From the NCBI GenBank assembly GCA_963974475.1, contig CAXBCR010000010.1, forward strand, positions 1 to 64,000: a stretch of 64,000 bases of DNA. The letters run 5' to 3'. Shown piece by piece: positions 53,201 through 60,928 of the stretch; position 1 is the first letter of the stretch; every line of letters starts with the position of its first letter. The position numbers and the translations under genes are program-made. The notes beneath the pieces were generated by a model. That model was given only the letters and a program-made list of their open reading frames with translations, did not search any database and was not told the DNA's origin. The DNA comes from CAJXZP01 sp963974475. Lineage in GTDB: Bacteria > Bacteroidota > Bacteroidia > Flavobacteriales_G > Salibacteraceae.

Positions 53201-53941
53201 TTATTTGAATTCAGTAGTATCTAAATCTACCAATTCATTTCCAATTAAAATAGGAATTTTTTCGGTTTTATTTAAAGACAAACAGTAGCGAATATCTTCT
53301 TTTAAATTCAATTTAGACAACCGTCTTCTATGAGAAGAAATCTTCAAAAGTTTTTCGGGGTCCTTTTGCGCCATTTCATATAAGTACATAGCTATTAATG
53401 CTGAATCTTCAACATCATGCTCTAGGGAATACACCCCGTCCTTTATTAATTCTTTGGTTAATGCACCGGCAAAAAGCGAATCCTCCAAGTTTATTCTACC
53501 CTTCCAACCAGATGATAAAATTAATACGTTCTTTTTTTGTTTAACCAACCACTTAGAAATAGCTGATAAATTTAAAAATGAACCGATAACAATGGTATCA
53601 GAAACACCTTTTGCTAACTCAATAGCTCTTGTTCCATTGGTAGTTGTTAGCACCAATGTTTTGCCTTTAATGTGGTCACCCATAAAATCATAGGGTGAAT
53701 TCCCGAAATCAAAACCATCTACTTTCACTGCATCTCGCTCAGCGCCAGCTAAATATCCTTTTTTCTGGTATTCTCGTGCCTTTTCAATAGAATCAACCGG
53801 AATCATAGATTTTGCACCATTTTCAAAAGCCACACACATGGCGGATGTGGCTCGGAATATATCATTCACAACTACGATGCTATTCTGAGCATCATAGACT
53901 TCAAAATTTTCAGGGGTGTAACTAACTTCTATTAATGGCAT
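53201..53941 (-). CDS. comB: 2-phosphosulfolactate phosphatase-like protein
   Basis: 246 aa, normal length. Family features: VVVNDIFRATSAMCVAFENGAKSMIPV near residue 25 in blocks, YLAGAERDAVKVDGFDFGNSP near 60, LVLTTTNGTRAIELAKG near 92, SSGWKGRINLEDSLFAGAL near 142. The classic enzyme makes sulfolactate for coenzyme M in methanogens. In Bacteroidota, which lack coenzyme M, a role in sulfonate or sulfonolipid metabolism is an inference only. It is downstream of gcvT but a terminator intervenes. Confidence 0.88.
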   Translation of the reverse strand: MPLIEVSYTPENFEVYDAQNSIVVVNDIFRATSAMCVAFENGAKSMIPVDSIEKAREYQKKGYLAGAERDAVKVDGFDFGNSPYDFMGDHIKGKTLVLTTTNGTRAIELAKGVSDTIVIGSFLNLSAISKWLVKQKKNVLILSSGWKGRINLEDSLFAGALTKELIKDGVYSLEHDVEDSALIAMYLYEMAQKDPEKLLKISSHRRRLSKLNLKEDIRYCLSLNKTEKIPILIGNELVDLDTTEFK

Positions 53942-53986
53942 ATATTTTTATTGAAGCGATAAAACTAATGTTTTATCTGAAACGAA

Positions 53987-54022
53987 AAAAAAGCCGGTGA
54001 ATTTTTACGTCCATCGGCTTTT
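53987..54022 (-). terminator. Terminator after gcvT
   Basis: AAGCCGGTG (53991-53999) and CATCGGCTT (54012-54020) pair with one G-U; extended by A/T pairs; minus-strand read ends in T. Confidence 0.8.
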
Positions 54023-54032
54023 AAATTACTTT

Positions 54033-55118
54033 TTATTTCAAAAATGGAATACCCACAACCACCGCTTTTGGTGATTTTTTACGTATTTGAATTTGAATTT
54101 CTGTATCTTTTTTATTAAACGGAACATTTACATATCCCATTCCCAATCCTTTATTCAATGATGGTGATTGCGTACCTGAGGTTACTTCTCCGATTACGTT
54201 TCCTTCCATATCTAAAATAGGATAACCATGTCTTGGAATCCCTCTTTCAACCATTTCAAAACCAACTAATCTACGTGTTAATCCAGCTTCTTTTTGTTTA
54301 GCAAGGTAATCTCTATCCACAAAATCATTTCCATCAACAAATTTGGTTACCCAACCTAAACCAGCCTCTAGTGGAGAAGTAGTATCATCAATATCATTTC
54401 CATATAGACAAAACCCTTTTTCTAAACGTAGGGTATCTCTAGCTCCAAGACCAATCGGTTTAATACCTTGTGGTTCACCTGCTTTAAAAATGGCATCAAA
54501 AACAGTTTTAGCATCTTTGTTTTTTACATAGATTTCAAAACCTCCAGATCCAGTATAACCTGTTGCAGAAGCTATCACATTTTCTACTCCGGCAAATGTT
54601 CCGATTTCAAAAGTGTAATACACCATGTCGGCCATGTTCATGTCAGTCAATCCTTTTAACGCATCAACAGCTTTAGGACCTTGAACCGCAAATAAACAGT
54701 AATCATCACTTTGGTTTGAAAGCGTAGCACCCATGGTGTTTTGTTCATTAACCCAAGCCCAATCTTTATCCACATTAGCTCCGTTAACAACCAAAAGGTA
54801 ATTATCTTCAGCGATACGATACACCAATAAATCATCTACTATTCCACCTTTACCGTTTGGCATGGTAGAGTATAAAATTTTCCCATCAAATAAAACAGCT
54901 ACATTGTTTGATGTAATTTTTTGAACCAAATCAAATGCATTCGGTCCTGTAATAAAAAACTCACCCATGTGAGATACATCAAAAACACCTACACCATTTC
55001 TAACTGTGTTGTGTTCCTCTATAAGTCCTGCAAAAGTTACTGGCATATTAAAACCGGCAAACTCTACCATTTTACCACCCATGGCAATATGGCTATCTTT
55101 TAGTATTAAATCTTTCAT
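54033..55118 (-). CDS. gcvT: Glycine cleavage system aminomethyltransferase (T protein)
   Basis: 361 aa from the ATG at 55118; a TTG six codons upstream is not needed. Family motifs: GGKMVEFAGFNMPV near residue 15, FDVSHMGEF near 47, TGYTGSGGFEIYV near 185, GLGARDTLRLEKGFCLYGNDI near 220, GLGWVTKF near 250, and the C-terminal GEVTSGTQSPSL. Transfers the methylene group of glycine to tetrahydrofolate. Other gcv genes are not beside it. Confidence 0.96.
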   Translation of the reverse strand: MKDLILKDSHIAMGGKMVEFAGFNMPVTFAGLIEEHNTVRNGVGVFDVSHMGEFFITGPNAFDLVQKITSNNVAVLFDGKILYSTMPNGKGGIVDDLLVYRIAEDNYLLVVNGANVDKDWAWVNEQNTMGATLSNQSDDYCLFAVQGPKAVDALKGLTDMNMADMVYYTFEIGTFAGVENVIASATGYTGSGGFEIYVKNKDAKTVFDAIFKAGEPQGIKPIGLGARDTLRLEKGFCLYGNDIDDTTSPLEAGLGWVTKFVDGNDFVDRDYLAKQKEAGLTRRLVGFEMVERGIPRHGYPILDMEGNVIGEVTSGTQSPSLNKGLGMGYVNVPFNKKDTEIQIQIRKKSPKAVVVGIPFLK

Positions 55119-55287
55119 ATTCAATGTAATTGACAATAATAACTTGTGAAAAAAAATATAAAAATGGTCTTTTTCGTGCCTTTCTTAGGCCTAGACAATT
55201 TGCGTCAAACGTAACCAAATTTGTGGTTATACCAAAGAACTAAATCACATGCAATTGATTTATTTTTGCACTAACAAAACCAGTTTC

Positions 55288-55908
55288 ATGTATAAATTTA
55301 TCTTTATTGGGATGCTTGTCTTCTGTATAAGTTGCAGTTCCGATCCATCTCAAAATTTGGTTGTCACCCCAACCCCTTCTCTCTATGTAGATAGTATCAA
55401 TTCATTAAGAGCGATGAATGATAAAGAATTGAAAACCGACCCTCATTCTCCTTTAGAGAAAGAAAAAATTGAATCCTTCGAGGGATTAAGTTATTATGTT
55501 GCGAATGAAAAATGGAATATCCACGCATCCTACCTGAAAATTGATACCGCGTCCGTTTTTGATTTTCCTACAACTACGGAAAGGGTTATACCGATGATAA
55601 AAGATGGGTTAATACGATTTACTGTTAATGGGGACACATTCCAATTATTTGCCTACCGATATATTGAACATCCCGAAGAAGATTTGTTTGTACCATTTTT
55701 AGATGAAACTAATGGTGATGATACTTACGGAGGTGGAAGGTACGTGGAAGTAAAATGGCCGGAGAATGATTCGATTTGGATAGATTTTAATATGGCTTAT
55801 AATCCATATTGTGCCTATAATCATAATTATTCTTGTCCCATCCCTCCCTTAGAAAATCTTTTGTCAATAGAAATTAGCGCTGGTGAAAAGGTATTATATC
55901 ATTATTAG
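55288..55908 (+). CDS. DUF1684 lipoprotein
   Basis: 206 aa from the ATG at 55288, which gives a lipoprotein signal (VFCISCSSDPS, lipidated Cys about 15). DUF1684 hallmarks: DPHSPLEKEKIESFEGLSYY near 50, the repeated aromatic strands, and the C-terminal DFNMAYNPYCAYNHNYSCPIPP with paired cysteines near 175-190, then LLSIEISAGEK. Function unknown in the family. Its stop overlaps that of the convergent response regulator by 4 bp. Confidence 0.85.
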   Translation: MYKFIFIGMLVFCISCSSDPSQNLVVTPTPSLYVDSINSLRAMNDKELKTDPHSPLEKEKIESFEGLSYYVANEKWNIHASYLKIDTASVFDFPTTTERVIPMIKDGLIRFTVNGDTFQLFAYRYIEHPEEDLFVPFLDETNGDDTYGGGRYVEVKWPENDSIWIDFNMAYNPYCAYNHNYSCPIPPLENLLSIEISAGEKVLYHY

Positions 55909-56282
55909 GAAACTAACTCTAGGTTTTTTTTCAATACTATTATGAGTTCAGGGTAATTAATGGGTTTAGAAATAAAATCATCACATCCAGCATCAGCAAT
56001 CCGTTCGCGATCTTCACTTGTATTATAAGCTGTTTGGGCAATAATGGGTAGTTGGGGTCTAAATTCTTTTATTTCCATTGTGGCTTCATATCCGTTTTTT
56101 ATTGGAATACCGATATCCATTAAAACAATTTTAATTGAAGCATTATTTCGACAATGGTCAATGGCATCCTGCCCGTTAAAAGCATGTATCACCTCGGTAA
56201 ATAAATTTGTCTTCTCTAAAAAACGCTGCATCAGCATTGCATTTACCGCATCGTCTTCTACCATTAGTATAACTTGATCCAT
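55905..56282 (-). CDS. Single-domain response regulator (CheY-like)
   Basis: 125 aa from the ATG at 56282; a TTG two codons upstream is not preferred. Receiver domain with the acidic pair VEDDAV near residue 9, phosphorylation site VLMDIGIP near Asp 55, Thr in AQTAYN near 83, and Lys in FISKPIN near 103. No output domain. No histidine kinase gene is adjacent, so its partner is elsewhere. Converges on, and overlaps by 4 bp, the DUF1684 gene. Confidence 0.9.
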   Translation of the reverse strand: MDQVILMVEDDAVNAMLMQRFLEKTNLFTEVIHAFNGQDAIDHCRNNASIKIVLMDIGIPIKNGYEATMEIKEFRPQLPIIAQTAYNTSEDRERIADAGCDDFISKPINYPELIIVLKKNLELVS

Positions 56283-56572
56283 CTTCAATTGTTTATATTT
56301 CTAATCCGTCCAGTCCATTTTCAGTTATTGAAATAAAGAAAATTTCAAAACATTATCACCTAATGGAATATATCAACTTTACCATATTGAAATTGGGAAT
56401 AAATAAAGGAGTCCGATTTTGGGGATTTAAAAATGCTCATCGTAGCTTAGTTAGTGAAAAATAAAAGTACTGTAAAATTACAATTCACCCAATTTATTTT
56501 AATGATTTATTCTAAACTCATCGACACCTGGTCTAGAATACTCGTTAAACGTACTGAAAATTAATTACTTAC

Positions 56573-57421
56573 CTAGTCTTTCCGTGAATTAATGGCCAAT
56601 ACCTCCACTTCATAAATCAACGATTGATAGCTTTTAACGATACCTGTGCTAGAGCCTTTGGAACCAAATCCCTTTTTGCTAGGCACAATAATCAGCGCCT
56701 TTTCTCCTACCCTCATTTTCCTAACACCAATATCAAACCCTTCAATTACCTGGTCTTTTTCACCGATAATATAACTGAAAGGTTCGTCTCTTTCCCAAGT
56801 AGAATCCAAGGTTTTATTTGCCATATTACGCACCGCATAATGCACCATTACTTCTTCCCCTTTTTGAGCTACATCTCCTACTCCAGCCACTTGTTGAATA
56901 ATAAAAACACCCCGTGTATAAAGTAAACTATCAAGTTTAAAGCGTAGAAGGTATTGCTGTAATTTTACCTGTTCGTCAATTTCTAAATCCATTGCCAATT
57001 CCGGGTATTTTTGGTTAAAAGCCCAAGAATAGTATGGCACAACAGACGTTACCCTGACTCTAATAACCACACTCTCATGAGTTGAAAAGGGATAAAATCC
57101 ATCTGTTTTTCTACAACCTATAATTGCCGATGCGCTATCTTCTAACGCCAACAAACCAAGTAATTCATTCAGTCCAGTGTCTGCTATTGCTCTATATAAA
57201 ACCGTTTTTTGAGATTGATACAAAAGAGAATCTTGTACATTATACACCGAATAGTGAAACCCAACAACATCACTGTCATGAATGGTTACATTAGGTTCAC
57301 CAATGGTATGTATTTTATAATCTAGCCCTGTTTTTGTTAGCGAAAACCCATCGAAGGACGACTTCTTTTTACAGGAGTAAAAGGAAGTGATACATAGCAT
57401 TACAAGGGCCCAAGTTTTCAT
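56573..57421 (-). CDS. Lipoprotein with two FKBP-like domains
   Basis: 282 aa. Lipobox ITSFYSCKKKS near residue 16. N-terminal region (about residues 30-130) is a degenerate FKBP-like domain (VGFHYSVYNVQDSLLYQS, LLGLLALEDSASAIIGCRKTDGF). C-terminal domain (about 165-280) is a better FKBP: GEEVMVHYAVRNM, SYIIGEKDQVIEGFDIGVRKMRVGEKALIIVPSKKGFG in consecutive blocks. Peptidyl-prolyl isomerase/chaperone of the periplasm. Overlaps the GldI-like gene by 4 bp, last gene of the operon. Confidence 0.82.
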   Translation of the reverse strand: MKTWALVMLCITSFYSCKKKSSFDGFSLTKTGLDYKIHTIGEPNVTIHDSDVVGFHYSVYNVQDSLLYQSQKTVLYRAIADTGLNELLGLLALEDSASAIIGCRKTDGFYPFSTHESVVIRVRVTSVVPYYSWAFNQKYPELAMDLEIDEQVKLQQYLLRFKLDSLLYTRGVFIIQQVAGVGDVAQKGEEVMVHYAVRNMANKTLDSTWERDEPFSYIIGEKDQVIEGFDIGVRKMRVGEKALIIVPSKKGFGSKGSSTGIVKSYQSLIYEVEVLAINSRKD

Positions 57422-57948
57422 CGTAATTCTAGTAATTCAATATCAAAAATAACGGTTGATGAACGCGGAATTTTATTAAAATCACCACTATATCCATGCG
57501 CTAGGTGAGCTGGAATAATCATGATGGCCTTATCTCCCGTTTTCATAAACAATATACCTTCTTGCAAACCGCTCTCTACCACATCATGCCCAATAATAAA
57601 GGATGCTGGTTCTCCAGGAGTAGATTTATACACTTCCTTTCCATTGATTAAACTCACCGTGTAGGAAACAAAGGCAGTATCGTTTTCTTTAGGAATTTGT
57701 CCCTCTTTATTAGTAGATTCATAAATCATGTATCGAAGACCTGAACCAGTTTGGTTCATCGTCCAATCTCTTCGCTTTACATACATATCAATCTGGTCTG
57801 ACTCTACCCTAACCGATTGCCGATTGTTTTGAATCAATTCCTTTTTGCTCACCAATTTAGGTGGCTTTTTAACCGGTGGTTCTTGGCACGAGAACAGGCC
57901 AATAACCAACAGTAACCCAGCCGATAATTTAGTCAAATTGAAGTTCAT
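57418..57948 (-). CDS. FKBP-type peptidyl-prolyl isomerase lipoprotein, GldI-like
   Basis: 176 aa. Lipobox IGLFSCQEPPVKKP near residue 20. FKBP domain at about 75-176: NDTAFVSYTVSLINGKEVY, PASFIIGHDVVESGLQEGILFMKTGDKAIMIIPAHLAHG in blocks. In Flavobacterium the lipoprotein FKBP GldI is needed for gliding motility and sits beside a DHH gene; the context here matches, so GldI is likely but not proven. It overlaps the DHH gene by 20 bp. Confidence 0.85.
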   Translation of the reverse strand: MNFNLTKLSAGLLLVIGLFSCQEPPVKKPPKLVSKKELIQNNRQSVRVESDQIDMYVKRRDWTMNQTGSGLRYMIYESTNKEGQIPKENDTAFVSYTVSLINGKEVYKSTPGEPASFIIGHDVVESGLQEGILFMKTGDKAIMIIPAHLAHGYSGDFNKIPRSSTVIFDIELLELR

Positions 57949-58942
57949 CTTTATGAAGTAACATTATTTTCTGAAAATGAGTAACCGCTTCTTCCAAACT
58001 CATATCCAATCTACCACCCGCTGCGTTTCTGTGTCCTCCTCCGTTAAAATGTTCTCGTGCAATCACATTCACATCAAAATCATTTTTAGAACGTAGAGAA
58101 ACTTTTACATACCCTTCGGATTCTCTAAAAAAACCAGCAGCTTTCATACCTTTAACTGAAAGTCCGAAATTCACAAATCCTTCTGAATCTCCTTTTTGAA
58201 AATTAAAACGGTTTTGTTCTGCCTCACTTATAGAAATGTATGAAGCAGCAATTTGGTCGACTTGCTTAAGCTTATCCACTAAAACATAACCCATTAAGTG
58301 CATTTTATCAATCGTATTATTATCGTAAACTTTCGTATATACTTGGTCAGGCTCCACTCCCGATGCGAGCAAATGGGCTGCAGCCAAATGCGTATCTTTT
58401 GTGGTAGAACCAAATCTAAATGAACCCGTATCAGTAATAATCCCAGTATACAAACACTCTCCTATCGATTTGTTGATAAGGTCTTTATCGCCCAATGCGG
58501 AAATTACATCAAACACCATTTCCGAAGTAGATGATTTTTCCGGGTTTGAAATCATTATATCCGCAAAATCTGTAGGTTGACGGTGATGGTCAATCATTAC
58601 AAATTTGGCTGATTTATTTTCCACCACCTCTTTTATCTTACCAATTCTTTTTAAATCATTGTAATCTAAAAAGAATACCACATCCGCATTATTCAAGGCT
58701 TCTGTTACCTTTTCAGGATGATTGGAATGTAAAACAATTTGATTGGCCTCTGACATCCAATTGTAAAAACTGGGGTATGCATTTGGAGCAACAACAGTGG
58801 TGGTATGCCCTTTTAATTGAAGGTATTGCGACCACCCTAAACACGACCCTAAGGCATCACCATCTGGGTTCATGTGCGGAATAATTACTGCTTTTATTGG
58901 CGTTTTCAACAACGCCTTAATTTGATTTATTTGTTCTTTCAA
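57929..58942 (-). CDS. DHH-DHHA1 phosphoesterase (NrnA-like)
   Basis: 337 aa. Start is TTG; the N-terminus KEQINQIKALLKTPIKAVII then fits the family, with no nearby ATG. DHH motifs: IIPHMNPDGDALGS near residue 20, FLDYND near 94, FVMIDHHRQP near 115 (DHH), TGIITDTGSFRFGST near 168. DHHA1 tail: REHFNGGGHRNAAGG near 298. The NrnA class hydrolyses short RNA (nanoRNA) and pAp; it also degrades pApA from c-di-AMP breakdown. Between the MutS-like and GldI-like genes in an operon. Confidence 0.92.
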   Translation of the reverse strand: MKEQINQIKALLKTPIKAVIIPHMNPDGDALGSCLGWSQYLQLKGHTTTVVAPNAYPSFYNWMSEANQIVLHSNHPEKVTEALNNADVVFFLDYNDLKRIGKIKEVVENKSAKFVMIDHHRQPTDFADIMISNPEKSSTSEMVFDVISALGDKDLINKSIGECLYTGIITDTGSFRFGSTTKDTHLAAAHLLASGVEPDQVYTKVYDNNTIDKMHLMGYVLVDKLKQVDQIAASYISISEAEQNRFNFQKGDSEGFVNFGLSVKGMKAAGFFRESEGYVKVSLRSKNDFDVNVIAREHFNGGGHRNAAGGRLDMSLEEAVTHFQKIMLLHKDELQFD

Positions 58943-58969
58943 AATTTGATTGTTTAGTAATTTAATGGA

Positions 58970-60760
58970 TTAGTATGAATCTACTATTCCCATTTTCTTC
59001 AGTAAAAATGAAGCATTCATGTTTTGGCATACGCCCGTTCTAAGTTTGTAATCAAAATTTAAATCATCTCCAATAAATTCTACTTCAAACGACTTATTCG
59101 TAATCATATTGGGATGTTTTTCTGACAACTCACACAAACTTAAATCATGGGTTGCAATAATACCCATCATATTGTAATGAATAATTTTTTCGACAAATGC
59201 GTACGACCCCCTCGCCTTATCGATGGAGTTTGTTCCCTTTAAAATTTCGTCTAATATAATGAAACGCTTTTCCCCTCTTTTTAAAATGTCCGAAATTCGA
59301 GCCAGTCGACTAAGTTCAGCATGAAAAAAGGAGGAGTGAGAGTGTAAAGAATCTTCAGTACGCATACTTGAAAATACTTTCATTGGACTAAATTTAAACG
59401 ATTCTACAGATAATGGCATTCCCATCATTCCTAGCACCATGTTTATTCCTACGGTCCGTAAAAACGTAGATTTACCAGCCATATTAGCTCCCGTAATAAT
59501 TTGTACGTGACCCTTTCCATGAATTTCATAGTCATTTCCAACACGTTCGTCTTTACTTAATAAGGGGTGATACAGGTTCGTTCCTGCCACTTCAAATTCT
59601 TTGTCGGAAATACTAGGATACACCAACGAAAAATCGTTGAATGCGCTATTAGCCAACGAAATAGTTGCGTCAAAGTTTGCAACCACCGTCAACCACTGGT
59701 CCATTTCAAGGGCATTAGCCACTTTCCAACGATACATTTTTCGCATTAGATTCAAATCCCATAGCAAAAAGGCATTCAACAGGATACCTATAAGCATATT
59801 TGAACGTTGCTCAAATTTATCTAACATGCTACGTAATTCATGAATTTTCACAGAAGCGCTAGTTTCTTCGGTTCCCAATTCATTTTTCCATGTTTTAAGT
59901 AATTTCGAATTGAATTCTTCCTTTTCAATTTTTTCGGTAAGCTTGGCCAAAACTTCAATTTTTTGAACCAAGTTGGATAAAAAGTAATACTGCTTGTTGA
60001 TTTGCTTCAAATAAGACCCTACGAATCCAATTGGAACCAAAAGATACAAGCCAAAATGCGTCCATTGTACAAAACCCAACACCGCTAGACCTAATAAAAG
60101 GAAAGACAATATTGGAAGTAAATAGAGCATAATTTCATACACTATCCCATCTCCTATTTTATTCTTGCGATTATACCAAATATGAATTCTTTTTCTATCC
60201 TTACCATCTAATCGATGAATTAAACCGGTAGCTAAGAACTCCTGACGCCAATCTACTTTAGTAGCCAGCTCCTTGATGGCTTCTTGCTTTTTTTCAATGT
60301 TTTCCTTTTCTAATATGGGTTCGTTAAACCATTTGGCAAGCGTATCCCTACCAAAAATGCTAACAGTACGATTTACAAATTGAAAAAAAGAATTTGGGCC
60401 AAAAAGGTCAAAATCATGCGAATATTCATGCTGATGGTTAATATACTCGCTTCCGTCTTCTGCATTATCATATTTTCCTTCTCCTGCTTTTATTTCATTG
60501 CGGTTTATTTGAATTATCGCTTCAAGAAAAGAAACTTGAATATCGGCTTGATGGTTAAACACTACCAATCTCAAAAACATGGCTCCACCGCCAATGATTA
60601 TAATTAATTCTGGAATTAACTGTCCCCAATACAAATACACCCCAGCAATCATCAATACGAACAACAAAAGGCGCGAAAAACCCACGTTTCTAGATACGTT
60701 CTTGAATTTTTTTAATTGATGGTTAAATTGTGAAATTCTAGACCGATAAATAAAACTCAT
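58970..60760 (-). CDS. Membrane-anchored MutS-family ATPase
   Basis: 596 aa from the ATG at 60760, which has a GGAGA 4 bp upstream on the minus strand; an upstream TTG is less likely. MutS domain V: Walker A TGANMAGKSTFLRTVGINMVLG near residue 427, shown in parts, FSSMRTEDSLHSHSSFF near 465, Walker B FIILDEILKGTNS near 500, ATHDLSLCEL near 535. There is no mismatch-recognition domain I. Two hydrophobic pairs, about residues 26-70 and 205-250, look membrane-spanning. First gene of the operon with NrnA-like and two FKBP genes; function unknown. Confidence 0.82.
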   Translation of the reverse strand: MSFIYRSRISQFNHQLKKFKNVSRNVGFSRLLLFVLMIAGVYLYWGQLIPELIIIIGGGAMFLRLVVFNHQADIQVSFLEAIIQINRNEIKAGEGKYDNAEDGSEYINHQHEYSHDFDLFGPNSFFQFVNRTVSIFGRDTLAKWFNEPILEKENIEKKQEAIKELATKVDWRQEFLATGLIHRLDGKDRKRIHIWYNRKNKIGDGIVYEIMLYLLPILSFLLLGLAVLGFVQWTHFGLYLLVPIGFVGSYLKQINKQYYFLSNLVQKIEVLAKLTEKIEKEEFNSKLLKTWKNELGTEETSASVKIHELRSMLDKFEQRSNMLIGILLNAFLLWDLNLMRKMYRWKVANALEMDQWLTVVANFDATISLANSAFNDFSLVYPSISDKEFEVAGTNLYHPLLSKDERVGNDYEIHGKGHVQIITGANMAGKSTFLRTVGINMVLGMMGMPLSVESFKFSPMKVFSSMRTEDSLHSHSSFFHAELSRLARISDILKRGEKRFIILDEILKGTNSIDKARGSYAFVEKIIHYNMMGIIATHDLSLCELSEKHPNMITNKSFEVEFIGDDLNFDYKLRTGVCQNMNASFLLKKMGIVDSY

Positions 60761-60928
60761 TTTCTCCAAATTAGCCGACAAATTTCGGCATTTAGCGGAA
60801 TTGCGCTTACATTTATTTAGAGTTTTTGCTAACAAAACAATATGAGCAGTTAAACGTGAATAACAATATTAAAAAGTAACACTACATTGAGGGGTAATTC
60901 CTATTTTCGTTGAAACAAGAATTAAAAG

